Source: Archilochus colubris (lineage: Eukaryota > Chordata > Aves > Apodiformes > Trochilidae). From it: DNA of 64,000 bases. The stretch spans positions 10,920,401 to 10,984,400 of the forward strand of contig CM041086.1 of NCBI GenBank assembly GCA_023079485.1, given 5' to 3'. Positions 29,490-41,900 of the stretch are shown in pieces; position 1 is the first letter of the stretch, and each line of letters begins with the position of its first letter. The notes under the pieces were generated by a model, which was not told the origin of the DNA, searched no databases, and saw nothing but the letters and a program-made list of their open reading frames with translations. The translations under genes and the position numbers were made by a program.

Positions 29490-29683
29490 GGCGGAGCGCC
29501 AGAGCGCGCGGCCTGCTCCGCTCCCCTCCCCTCCCCCCCCTGCGCCGCCGCCGCCACCGCCGCTCTCGGCCCCGCGGCGGCCGCCGCACGTCAGCGCGCG
29601 CCGAGCAGGCGCACCCGCAGCCGCGAGGCCGCTGCCCTCAGAGCTTCTGCCCGCCCGCCCAGCGCGCGTGTGCGGGCGGCACC

Positions 29684-29952
29684 GGGACAGACCCCGCAAC
29701 AGGGGCAGAGCCCGCACCAACCCCCTCACGGGACAGACCCCACAACACCTCTCTCAAGGGACAGACCCCGCACACCCCCATCCCTCCACAAGGGACAGAC
29801 CCCGCAACAGGGACAGACTCCGCACCAACCCCCTCACAGGACAGACCCCACAACACCTCTCTCAAGGGACAGACCCCGCACACACACCTCCCTGCAGGGA
29901 CAGACCTCACAACAGGGAAAGACCCAGCACCCCCTCCTCCCAAGGGACAGAC
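29684..29952 (+). repeat. GC-rich minisatellite, 108-bp higher-order unit
   Basis: The short motif GGGACAGACCCC recurs at varying spacing. A larger unit repeats with a period of 108 bp: GCACCAACCCCCTCAC occurs at 29,714 and 29,822, and CAACACCTCTCTCAAGGG at 29,743 and 29,851. It borders the upstream side of the ZNF711 CpG island. Open frames across it are by-products of the repeat. Confidence 0.85.
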
Positions 29953-32873
29953 ACCCCCGCACCGCTGGTGGGCCCGGAGCGCTGGTCAGGGCCATTATTG
30001 TACAGTTCCGGACACTAAATACACGGGTTTCAGGATTTAAAATACATTGTTGCAGTGTTCCCAGTCTCAAGAACATAATTAACAGAAGAACAATTAAAAA
30101 CGCGATGCTGAAGTAACTGCTGGCATGTACTACAGCATTTTTTTAGCAGTTTTTTCTTCATTTTGGGGATGTCTGTGTGCATAGCTGCAGCTCTGTGCTC
30201 TCTCACTTAAGTGCTGGTAGGGCCAACAACAAAGAACCCAGACAAATGTCCAACTCTGCCAGGGAAGCACCAGCAGTTCTTCCCTTTGTCTGAATCAGGG
30301 AACTCCCAGAAATTGATCTTTGTTTCTGAAAGTTTTGTGTTACGTTTGAAAATTTGAAATTCATTTTGTCCATGGCCAGTGGGGTTCAGCTTCTGGAATG
30401 TCTAACAGGGACATGGCACCTGTGACACCCTACAGACCATCTGCCTGCTCCCAAACCAGCACCAGGACATCAGCTGCAGTGCCACAGAGCACCAAAAAGG
30501 GCATCAACCTCCTGGGTTCTGGTACCAAACCATCCAAGGAAATCTCCTTTTGCATTACACAATTATAAACTGCAGTTAAACACAGCATTACAAGGGTTTT
30601 TCCTCCAAAATACTTTAAAGATTCTTACTCCTGGGCTTTCACATCCTTAGTGTAGAATGTGGAGACCTCCATTTCATTCTCCCCCCTTTTTTTTAGAGGG
30701 AAGGAAGGAACACAACAGTGAGGTAAAGCTGTCCTGGGACACACCACACTCCAAAGTTAATATAGTGTTAGGAATATCCTAATTGGTGTCTTCTAGCTCT
30801 AGCAAAACACAGAGGTTCTGATGAGAAGATAATTTCACACTGATCAATACAATAAAGGAGTGAGAGGAGTAATACCTGGAAGAGGTAACTATAAAACAGA
30901 ATAGTTGGGGAAATGAGGGAGGGAGAATCCCACCAGGTGATAAAATCAGAAAAGCAGAACTACAGAGAGATTAATTATCCCTTCCTTCAACAAAATTCCA
31001 TCTGTGCTGGATTCTGTCTCCTCAAGTATTATCAAGGGAAATCTCAAAAGCAAAATGAGCATAAAATAGCTACAAGGAACACAAAGGCTATTGCTAACAG
31101 TGAGACACAACACACAGCATCAGACCCAACATGCAAATTTGCAGATCAGGGCAGCAGTTACAAGGAAAATCAACCCAAAACAATGGTCAAAAGCACAGAA
31201 TGGAAAAAAAACAAAACAAAACAAAAAAACCAACCCACCAAGACACCAAGATCACAGGAATCCAAACATCAAAAAGTGCAGCAGTGAATGACACAGAGGG
31301 CACAAAAGCCAAACACTGCTCTGTGTAACAATTTGAAATGTTTATACTTGAAGGGGAAGTAGCACATCAGCAACAAGCAGAGTTTGTTAAATTATGGCAC
31401 TACTGGGGTGGAAAAAAAAAGCAATTCACTGACAAAATTCACTCACACAATAGGTTCTGACTTTCTGGGGCCAAAATATTTTAAGCTGATAGTGTAGGAT
31501 GTTCAGGGACGTGCTAAAACCACTTCTGTATGTTTCTGAACATCACAGAGAAAAATGCTTTCACTTCTCTTGCTTCTGATAGAAGCTGACCAATAAGTGG
31601 ATGGTAGCAGATGGTACAATGGACACTGAGAAAGAAAAGCTGTACCTGGCAAAAGCTGTGTTTGATAAGCCCTGCTCAGAAATATGAAAAAAATACAATC
31701 TCTTACCCCCCCCTTTTCCCCTTTGATACGGATTTAAACAATGAAGCAAACAAGAAAGAATAATGATTACTGTATTTGAGAATTAGTGTATTTGAGAAGC
31801 CTTTTTCTCTTCCTAAGGATTTCCTCTGAGGAAGAGGAGTTTTTTGTGCTGGGAACTCCTTGTCATTTAAGCACAGGACTCGTGGATAATTACAATTGAG
31901 CAACACTTAGAAGTTATGTAAACTGTGTTAACAAAAAGTTGTCATCAATAACACCCTAAACAAAGCAGATGCTAATACCATATTTTGTTTGACAATTATC
32001 TAATATACCTTTTCTTTGGAGTAACTTTTAGAGCTTAATAATAACTGTGGCTCTTTCCTCTGTGTCTACCAGGTCTTATGTGTTTGGATTGTCCACTGAC
32101 CACACAGCATTCCAAGATGTTTCAGGTACAGGGAGCACTGGCACTCAGTATTGCTGTAAAGAGATGAGAATTAAATCACTACCATGACATACACTCCCCA
32201 CTATGCTTGCTATCAAGATGATTTGTATCTAATCAACCTACATTTATGTATTTCTTTTATCTGAATGGATATGCTTTGTATGAATGTATGAATGAATGTG
32301 CTTTTCATGAATGAGTACTCGCCAATAGCTTTGGGAGATGATTTTAATGGAAATAACTGAACGTATTATGACTTTTTAAAGACAGGTTTTGAAATATTTA
32401 AAAAACATTTCAGCAGGGCCAGCTGAGAAGCAGCAAGAACAGAACATGTTGGTGAGGGCTTTGGTAAGGGCTCTGCAGACTACAGGGCAGGATGTGCATT
32501 CGCCTGCTTTGTCAGCATGAAAACAAAAGCTCAGACAATGAACAATGGGCTTTTTACAAGCTCATGATTTCATGACCACCACACCAAGCAAGGAGATGAG
32601 GCAGGAAATCAGTCTGCCTCTGGGCTGCAACTTGCAGCCCGCAGCATGGGAAAGTTGGAAGTACTGCAGCCTTTAACCCAGAGCCGTTCTTTTTACAGCA
32701 GATTTTCTTCCCTACCGAAGCGTGGAGGACTTGGTCTAATTCACACCTTGGAAATGACAGAATCAGCTGAAATTCAGAATTAGTTAAGAATTAAACAGCA
32801 CCATCTCCTGGTGAAGGCAGGCTCTTGCCTCATTTTTCCCCCAATGCATTTCCAAGATACTAATTCATAAATA

Positions 32874-32944
32874 TCATAGAATCATAGAATCATAGAATAG
32901 GCTGGGTTGGAAGGGACCTCAGAGATCATCGAGTCCAACCCTTG
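32874..32944 (-). mobile_element. CR1 LINE 3' tail fragment
   Basis: Three copies of ATCATAGA on the plus strand are the reverse complement of the ATTCTATG-type repeat that ends avian CR1 elements. They are followed by GGTTGGAAGGGACCTCAGAG and ATCGAGTCCAACC, the conserved CR1 3' region. Only about 70 bp remain, a typical 5'-truncated copy. Confidence 0.9.
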
Positions 32945-35657
32945 AAAAGGAATATTTAAAAGGAAAATATTTAATTTAAAAGGAAAAAGGAATATATTTA
33001 AAAGGAAATCATGTATCAGACAAAATATTTTTTTTTCTTTTCTCAGCCTACAATATTTTCTTCTCAGACACCACACACTCCTTATAGATGTAAAACAATC
33101 ACTTAAAGTACCCAATAAAGAAACAGACCCATACACAGATCTATTCCCATTCATACTTCTTTGTATTTCAATTGTGGTCCAGGAGGAATCATGTAATTGT
33201 ACCCATCTACCACAAAGTTTTGCTGGTTAACTCTTCTCTTTTGTAATTGTTTCTCCTTTGGGACAAAACAATAGAAAATACTCCTCTGGTAAGGATTAAT
33301 CACGAACTGTCACTTCCCAGCACTCACTGTGCAACAAAATCCTGACTCTGCAAATGGCCTCTTTGTGAATCTTTATGCATAAAGCGGGGATACACCCAAA
33401 GTTTGTGAAGCATTAACTGCACTGAAGTTTAAGTTGGCACAAGCATGGGTTTCTAGGATGGTGCTCTTGAAATTTCTTTATAACTGATAAAATCCTTACA
33501 AAGATTTCTTCATCTGGCAGGAGCTAGCTGCTTATGAACACACACCAAATGCAGTTCCACTAACAGCAGAAGGTAAAATTTAACATTTACTTCTCAGAGG
33601 ACAAATAATGACCGGTAAGAATCAATGCCTCGCAATTTCTTGAAAGAAAGAACCCAACTGCTTGGGTTGGAAGCCTGGCAGAGCTTCATTTTACAGCAGA
33701 GAGTGAGATTACTTTACAGAGATCCCAAAACCATGCCCAAGAGCACAGAAAAATTAACAAGTACCTCCATAAAACCCCCTGTGTAATCCTACCTGAGAGG
33801 TGAGGCAGAAGTGTGATGCTCCAGCTGACACTGATGTTTGTTCCTCTCCTTGACAGGGGTTTCCCCTCTCACAGCTGCTGAGTGCCTGTCGTCCAGGTGT
33901 GTGATACACAGGACACCTTTACCTGAAGCTTTTCAGTTTGATTCAGAGAAAGGTGCTGCAATGTCATTTGCAGTTTTCACTTGGGTGTGCTGTTCAGATG
34001 AAGGGGATTACAACCCCCAAACAATTCACTTTCAGTTCCATGGGCTGCAGAGGCCATCAGAAGCTTTTTCTCTTTTAGTGCCTACTTTGGTAGCAAGAAA
34101 TAAAAGCAATGCCAAGAAAGCTGTCTATGGTGTCAGCTGGAGATCTCACAGCAAACCCGTTTCTTTCTTAGTTTCTGTCTTAGTTTCTGAAACACAACAA
34201 GATCAAGTAGTAAATTATCCATTCTACAACTACAGTCTAGATGGACTGCACCAAGATTTTTTTAATTCCTCAACTAGAGAGCTGTAACTAGAGCAAAGTT
34301 ATTAAAATTAAGGGTGGAAGATGGTCAGCTGCTCATAGCTTTCATCTTAATTTCAGACTGCTTCAAGACAGCTTTGGAGAACACTCCTACTGCTGTTGTG
34401 TTGCAGAGGTTCCAAGAGAGGTGTAGAGAAAGCAAGCTACATATTTCTCTAATACCAGTGCTAGGACTACTACAAATAAAGGAGAAAAGAATTTACCAAC
34501 AATTAAAAACCACGACAGCCTCAGTTTAGACTTCGTTATCTGATCACAGGAAGGCAAACACATGGAATTTCTTTTGGTTGTTTCAGTACCAAGTTATCTA
34601 CAGCTCTGTGAATAAAAGGGCAAAGAACTAACTACAACATAATAATGGTGTTCCACCCTGCAGGAAACTCAGAACTCCCAAACAGATGTCCCTTTCACTA
34701 CTTTTGAGTCACTGATGAAACTTTCATTTCCCTCTCCTTTCTTTTCTCCTTCTACACTTTGTTAGTATGTACAGATACTTTAATTTTTTTGCAACACAAA
34801 ATACCTCTGAACATCAGACCTGAAAGCATAAAGAAGTTTCTTCAAATAAAAAAAATATTACTGTAAAATAATTTTCCAACTTTTATATTTCCTTCTTCTT
34901 AGAGCTTCAGGTTGGTTTGTACACTGGCTCTGCTCTAGAAGAACACATTGATGCTGTGGTAGTACAAATAATATAACTTCTAGAATGGTTTCAATCAGTC
35001 TTTCCTGACTGTAGCTTATCATCAGCACAAACTGAGCTTTGTGTCTTAAGAATTTAAGATAAAAACTCCACACAATCCAGTGCATGCTAATGTTCCTTTC
35101 TAAACGTACAGGCTTCACAGGATCCCACTGTCATTTTAGAGTTAATATACATTTTCTGTATTTTAATGTTATTCAGAAATACTCCAAACTTTTACTACAA
35201 GACAGCTGTACTGATGCATTAATAAAATCTTTACAATATTTTCTAATTTATTCAAGAATCTTAATTATCTGCCATTAAAAAAGCCAGGTTACTTATTCAC
35301 ACTATTTTTCTTTTTTTTTAAATAGTTATACTGTAGGTTACATCAGGTATTACATTATTTATGACCCTTGGGTTAGCATATTACTTTACCTGGAAGATTA
35401 TTATGGGGCCATACTGGGGTAAATAAATGTATTTGCTATTTGTTGCCTTGTTCTTTTAACAATGAGCCACTTCTCTGGTGTGATAAAAGCCTTTTCCCCA
35501 AGCTCTGTGCTACAGTATTCCTTAGAAATTACCAAAAGAAGAAAACAGAAGCACCTCTCAAAATTTAAGATGCATAAACAAGTGAATCCTGAGCATTACT
35601 TTGATGATTTCTTCCAGACATGTGATTCAGTGCTCCAGGGGTGAAGTATTTTCTCCC

Positions 35658-35715
35658 AGTCCTGGTGAAACAGAGAGTCCTGGTAAAACAGGAAGCAGTT
35701 TCCTGGTGAAACTAA
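35658..35715 (+). repeat. Short imperfect tandem repeat
   Basis: TCCTGGTGAAAC-like units occur three times within about 60 bp (CCTGGTGAAACAG, CCTGGTAAAACAG, CCTGGTGAAACTA), just beyond the APOOL poly(A) signal. No function is suggested. Confidence 0.5.
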
Positions 35716-35816
35716 CTTTTAAAGTCTACTTCAAAGGAAAGGAATTGACAATCTGCCCTACAGATGAGACAACATACCAAAGTTAAACTTAATATTTAAA
35801 AAGGATCTTGTCACCC

Positions 35817-35822
35817 TTTATT
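35817..35822 (-). terminator. APOOL: Candidate distal poly(A) signal of APOOL
   Basis: AATAAA on the minus strand (GAAAATAAAGGGTG), 3.1 kb past the APOOL stop, at the edge of an AT-rich UTR-like block. A nearer TTTATT at about 38,610 is an alternative, so a shorter UTR is possible. Confidence 0.4.
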
Positions 35823-38800
35823 TTCAGGTGCTTCAAAACAATATGACAAAATAAAGTATCACAGTTTTATGTAAACAAAAAAATAGTATCAACAAGTTCA
35901 AAATATCTGTATGTTGAGTGCAACCCATCATAAATAAAAAACACATGCATTAAATAAAAACTATTTATATCTTATAAAATATAATATTGTGACCCAGTTC
36001 TTTAAGACATTGGATTTTTCACAAGTATTTAACTTACATCATACAAAAATTACAGTTATACATTCGTACTTTTTTATCTTACCATATTATTGCATGATGA
36101 GAGAAACCTGTAAGTGGCTCTTAATGATACATTTGAGAGGCATTTCAAAGTCTTTCACTATACATTAACAAAACCATGTCTTGCAATGCTACTTTTCCTG
36201 TGTACTTATGGTAACTTTCCAGTGTTTAACAATATGTTTGCATACTGGGTCTGAAATCTTACAGAGATAAAGTCAGGCACATGTATTTTAAATGAGGTCT
36301 CACTGCATGGCACAATGACAAACTGAGTTTGCTTTTTAAAAGCCATTGCATAGCACCTTTAGTGAAAAGCATAAATACAGAGATGTGGGTACAGTTCCTT
36401 GTAGTTTTCTAGAACATGTATAGAGCATTATATAAAACAGAGGTTCAGATGTCTGACCTGAAGAGGACAGGAAACTTTTTAGATTTGACAATGAAACTCC
36501 TCAGACAATGACAACATCCAGGTTGTGGCTGCCTGACCACCAAGGAGTCCAATGGATGTTTGCAGGGCAGACACTTCCATTTGGAAAATGAGCCTGGAGT
36601 GTTCATGCTCATGAAGTATGGACAGGAGCAGTCTCTGTGTTGGCACCAGAGGCAGAGGCCAATCTTGAGGGCCTACTCTTGTCTGGAAAGGGCAGACATT
36701 GCTGCTTCCTTGGCAGCTCTCCAAGGCAGCTTCTCTCCCTGCTCCCAGAAGAGTAATTTCTGTACAGGGTTTTCCACTCTGTGCTGAAAAATGTCACCAC
36801 AGTAAATCCCTACACAATCCATGCAAGCCTGCATCACCTTACCTTTCTTGGTGACTTGCCATGGTAGTCTGTCACTCAAAGGTCTTAAGTTAGAATTGAA
36901 ACAGAATCTAGGAGTAGAGCAGATGGATCTTCCTTTGTGTATTTTATCCAGAATCTGATCAAAGGGAGAGAGATTGTACAATTTCTGCCATCCACTCTTG
37001 CACTTGAGAATGATCATTTCTCCACCATTTCTACTTCCTGCCTTATGCCTTCATCTGTTTCCCTGGGAAAGGGATAAGAAGCCCAGCCACCTAATTTTTC
37101 TGCTCCTCTCAGTGGTGGAACACTAAATGTGCTTTGTCTAGGAGCCCTGTGAAGATATTAATATCATCTGACTGCTGCCTGAATTCTGACAGTTTCCTGG
37201 GCCTTAAGAAATGATTAAAGAAACAAAACCCATCACATCAGCTCAGCTGTCTCATGCAAGTCTGACTAATAGAATTCTTCTTTAAACTCCACATTTACTT
37301 CACCTTCCATTGGACTCCCAGTCCAATACTTTGCCTGAAACTTGGGTTCCAAAATATCAATACTTCTCTGTTTCTGAACCAGCATAAAAGTCTTACTTAA
37401 CTCTTTTGCTCATTCATCCTTTCTGCCTTGTGCCCATTCCACTGTGCTCTATCTCCTCACAACTCCTCCTCATCATTAACAGCCTTAGGAGAAGAAATCA
37501 GTTTCTGAAATCTCCTCTTACAGAGAACAGGAGCAAATATTCCTTTGTATCCCAGTGCTGAGAATACATCCAGAGGAAGTGGCATTTCTTTTCAGGTTGA
37601 AGTCTTCCAAGCAAACTATCTGTACAGTTTGTTCTTGCTTCCCTCCTCAACTTTCCAGCCAGGCACATCTTTTCAGTCATTTAAAGATAACAGAATTCAA
37701 CAGATCAAAGGACAAACCACCAGCACAGTATCCTTTTGAAGTTTATGTATTAGAGAAGTGTCACAGAAGATACAGATGAGATTATCTCCAGGCACTGGGC
37801 TGATTATCATTGTGTACTAATGAAGAGTTGCACTTTGTTCCAAGAAAACCACCAGATCTATTCCAGCCCTTACATGAGTGTTGCAGAGAAAAGGAGGGTG
37901 AACAGAAAAGCTGAGTGATATACACAATGATAAAAGTAGTGTTAAAAAAGTTTCATCTCAGGAAACCTTATCAATTTCTAACTTCATTCTTATGAAAAAA
38001 GACAGAATTTCACAGAAATCCTGCTGAGATCCATGTGCATTACAAACTTCTAGGAAGAAAAACTTGGCTGGCTATTACTTCTGCATTTTCAGTATCTGTC
38101 AGCACTTTAAACCTCAAAACTACAGGTTTCCAACTTCCTAAACATTCCTAATGCATTCTTTATAAATTCAAACAGTTTCAGTTTCCTGTATTAAGCAATC
38201 TGAAGTTCTTTAAAGTATCAGTAGTTGCAAACTACTGCAGTCAACAAAAGATGTTCTAGAGATTAGCTGTGTGTGTTTTTCCAACCTCAGTGATATTTCA
38301 GTACACAAGAGGCAAGCAGGACAAGCAGCTGTCTACATTCACCTCTGTGAGAGAGGCAAATGACAAGTGATTTTGCAGTTAAAAAAAAGTGACTTGTTTA
38401 TACAAGCTTTAAAGATACTACTATCTGCATGATGTAACAACCAATTTTTAAGGGTACTCTGACCCAAATAAGAAGTTGCCCTTCTTTCCAGAGCTCAGAG
38501 AAAAAAGACCCAGAAGCCTCTGCAAACCCATCACATTATTCCTTCAGATCAATGAACATCTGAACCCAAGTACAGAGGTTTACATTTTCAAATCTCCTTT
38601 GTGAAGTGACATTTATTAGTGAGCCTGGCACAGAGAAGCCTCACTGTGAGAAGACACTGACAACTCTCATTTTCTCAGTGTCTCATTAATGACACTGACA
38701 ATGATTGAATCCTCACTGCCTACAGGTAGTGGAGAAACAAAAGCTTCACACAACAGAATCATGTAAGGCAACAATACAAACGGAGATAGAAGAAAATACC

Positions 38801-38903
38801 TGATTAAATTATACCTCACTGCATATATATATTGTAAGGATTGTTCCTTCCCCTCTTCCCCCCCTTATCTGTAATACTTTGGAGATTTGGTAGCAGATTT
38901 GTC
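35823..38903 (-). other. APOOL: Probable APOOL 3' UTR
   Basis: Sequence downstream of the APOOL stop up to the distal AATAAA. It holds no supported coding exon on either strand. The block 35.8-36.5 kb is especially AT-rich and UTR-like. The assignment rests on poly(A) signals alone. Confidence 0.4.
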
Positions 38904-41900
38904 TTAGCTTCTAGTACTGTACATGTCCACATCTTCTGGGCTGGACTGACCGTGGTCCATGAGTTTTGGATCAGGCTTAAATTTTGGTTTCTTCACTGTT
39001 CCTGTCAAGAGATATTAAAGAAATTGAAATAAAAATATTTGAGATTTAGGGAAAAAAAGCTTAATGACACATTTTGAGGATTATTGTCTTGCCAAACATT
39101 TACAAAAGGTGAGAATATGTATGTTGTAGTCAAATGTGTTAAGTGATACAGGAAGATGAAGGCACGCTGTAATTATTAGCATTCAGCAGTGGATGGACAG
39201 CAAGTTTCCCCCCTACTTTCCATGCTTTACAACTTCCTCTCATGAACACAGCAGGGTGAGAGAAGAAATAGTGATGCTTTGTCTTGCAGCAGGAAAGTTT
39301 GGGACTTTGGGAAGTGGAAAAAAATCTCCTAGTCCTTCTTCCCCCACTGCTCCCAGGAGCACATCTGTCTCCCCAAACCAACTGAATCAGTATCTTCTCT
39401 GAAGCTGCTGCTAGAGGGTAAGAATTCCAAATGAAGATACTCCTACCCAGTTTCACTTCATGATTTCCCAAAATAACGAACTACATTTACTAAAAGGTGG
39501 AGCCCTCAGACTCATCCTGAACAAGAAGGCACAATAACTTACATATTAATGACACTCATTCCAGAGGATCTCAGGGGAACAGGAAAGTGTTCCAGGACTC
39601 TGCCTCCTCCTACCAGTCTGCTTCTTTTCCAGCTACATCAGTTGGTTTAACAAAGGGTGCTATGTTCTCCTAAAAGCTTTGGCCTGATTGAACTAGTGAA
39701 AACAAACATCTGACAGCACAGATTAATTTAGGGCATGGCCATTTTTGGCTGTATTAGGGACATGAACTAATTTCACCCAGGATAAGCAAAGACAGATCTA
39801 TATTCATGAAACCATTTCAGACAGTCTGGCCTGAAGCAAATGTGAAAAGAGATCACAAACCAAGTCAGAAAAAATACAAGGGCAAAGCAAAGAAAGATGT
39901 GCATGTATATTACAGTGAAAAAAGGGAAAAAAATTAAATCCCATCCAAATATGTTCTCCTGGCTTTCCAGAAACAAAAATGTTCTGGTAAAGAACACAAT
40001 TAAAAAAGAAGGAAGAAAATGTAAGTGATGAGTAAAATTCAGAAATTGCCTCTACAAAAGGTCACAATATTTTGAAACACATTTAGTTCTCCTTTAATAG
40101 GCCACTCCACTACTTCTCTTAGCAACTGGCCTATGAAAATATTTGTATGCTCAATGTGCCATTACATGACCTGGTCTATTACCTCAACCACTTAAGAGGC
40201 ACAAAAAAAAACACCACTGCAAAAACCCTGAGTGAAATAAAATTCAGTGATTCATTTGTGAATGCCACACTCTTCTCTGACCAGAATCTGAAGACACAGA
40301 ACCCATGCAGAGAAAGGAACAGTAATTCCAAGTAGCTGTTTTCACAAAAATCCAGCAGAAATCCTATGAATTATACTTACAGTATTCTGACAACAGATGG
40401 GTAATTTAAAGTAGGTTATTTACCAGGACTTGATGATCTCACCTCATTGCTAGCAATATGGGTATGGTCCAAACCATACAGAATGGAAGAAAACATTACT
40501 GGGAAAGAACAGGTATGCAAGAATTCTGTGGGCCCACAGTGAGAGAACCATCACCTCCCTGAGGCTCTGAAGTTTGTATTACATGAGAATGTGTACCATA
40601 TCTACTCAAGAATAATAAGGTAGGACAGTCCAGTCCATTGGAAAGCAAGCATAGCTACAAAATTAAGTCAAGTAATTAAAAATTTGCTTTAGATTTGCAA
40701 GTTGCCTTGAGATTGTGCTGGAAAAATCTAATTCACCTGATGAAGGCACTGGATCTTTATTACTCCAAGACTCTACTGGAGAAGATTCTGTTCTGTTAAA
40801 TGGTCTTGACTCAACAGCAGACTCAGGTTTTGTGCTAGAAACTTCTTTTTTCTTCTTCTCTTCTTGCGTAACTGACTTTGACTCCTGCTGCTGCTGTAAA
40901 CCAAACATTAAAAAAAAAAAGAAAAAAAGGCACATGGGTATAATACACTATTGCAAAATAAAGCTTTCAAGTCTGGGAGTTTGTTTCAGATATGACATCA
41001 CACACTGAGGGTCAGTCAATAACTTTTAAAGTCATCTGCATGCAAGGGACACAGCTGGATAAATAAAATGCCTGCAAGAACCCCACAATTCAAATGCAGT
41101 AACTTTTGACTCACACGTATTTTTTCTTAAGATCAAAATGAGCTAAAAGAGAAACTCAGCCTTCTCTTGTGCATGTTTTATGCACTGTGGATCCCAGTAG
41201 CTATTGGTCTGAAAGATGTTACAGATGTGATACTGATGAAACTCTGAAGTTTCAGAAGTCTCAGTGGGGTTTTGTGCCTCACCTGACACAACCAGTAATC
41301 CCAAACAGCAGGATAGGACTTGACTCGATTTCTAATTAACTTTTTTCTCCCTTTTGACTCACAAGTTGTAGCCATTCCTTCAGAAAGCCCAACCTACCTT
41401 GGAGACCTCTCCCTGGTTTGCCCACAGTGATCGCACAGCCTCGTAGGTTTGATGGCTTGCAGAAAACAACTTCTTCCCTGTTACCTGTTTTTGAGACAAA
41501 GGTAATTTAATGTCAGGTTTAAAAATACTAAGATAGACAAAACACTCAAATAAAATGCATTTTATTTGCATGGGAACATGCTTGGCCTCACACTGGGATA
41601 TTCAATGACTACCAAAGCAGTGCTGTGTTTTATGAACGCTTTGGAATATGTTTGAAAAAATTCTGTAATAGTGTAGTAACTGTGGAGTAACTTTACAAGG
41701 GTTCTGTACAAACCCTGACACCTAAGTCTTATGAAAATAAACCTGGAAATCCCACTGCCCCTTGAGAAACAGTAATTCTCATTAATTTGCATGTAAGAAA
41801 ACAAATATGTATCAGTTTAGGAAAACACAAGAGCCCAAAGACTTCAGCCACTGACTAGGTCTGTGTGGTGTCTTCCTGAGTAGTGAGGAAGTGTAAAAAT

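Larger units (their letters stand above)
28540..29690. promoter_or_regulatory. ZNF711: CpG-island promoter of ZNF711
   Basis: An abrupt change from AT-rich intron to very GC- and CpG-rich sequence. A minus-strand donor (CGCACAG followed by GTGAGC) at 29,318 marks the end of a noncoding first exon, placing the start site a little above that, roughly 29.35-29.5 kb. A CCAAT motif occurs at 29,438. Two YY1-like sites (ACATCTTG and CCGCCATTTT) lie at 29,056-29,077, just inside intron 1. Long open frames on both strands here are a GC effect, not genes. Confidence 0.8.
30000..35816. other. Intergenic between ZNF711 and APOOL
   Basis: 5.8 kb with no recognised gene. In human, SATL1 lies between APOOL and ZNF711; I find no N-acetyltransferase-like segment here. 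It contains an A-rich patch (31,200-31,240), a CR1 tail and a plus-strand open frame at 33,838-34,287 that has no family features. An imperfect repeat of GAATATTTAAAAGGA-like units follows the CR1 tail (about 32,949-33,009). Confidence 0.6.

Noticed and set aside
28474..30116. Long overlapping open frames of up to about 350 codons in the ZNF711 CpG island
   Set aside because: They occur in several frames on both strands, are Pro/Arg/Ala-rich and partly repeat-encoded, as expected from GC content and the minisatellite.
33838..34287. Plus-strand open frame of 149 codons between ZNF711 and APOOL
   Set aside because: No recognisable domain, no promoter-like context and no flanking exons; the length is compatible with chance.
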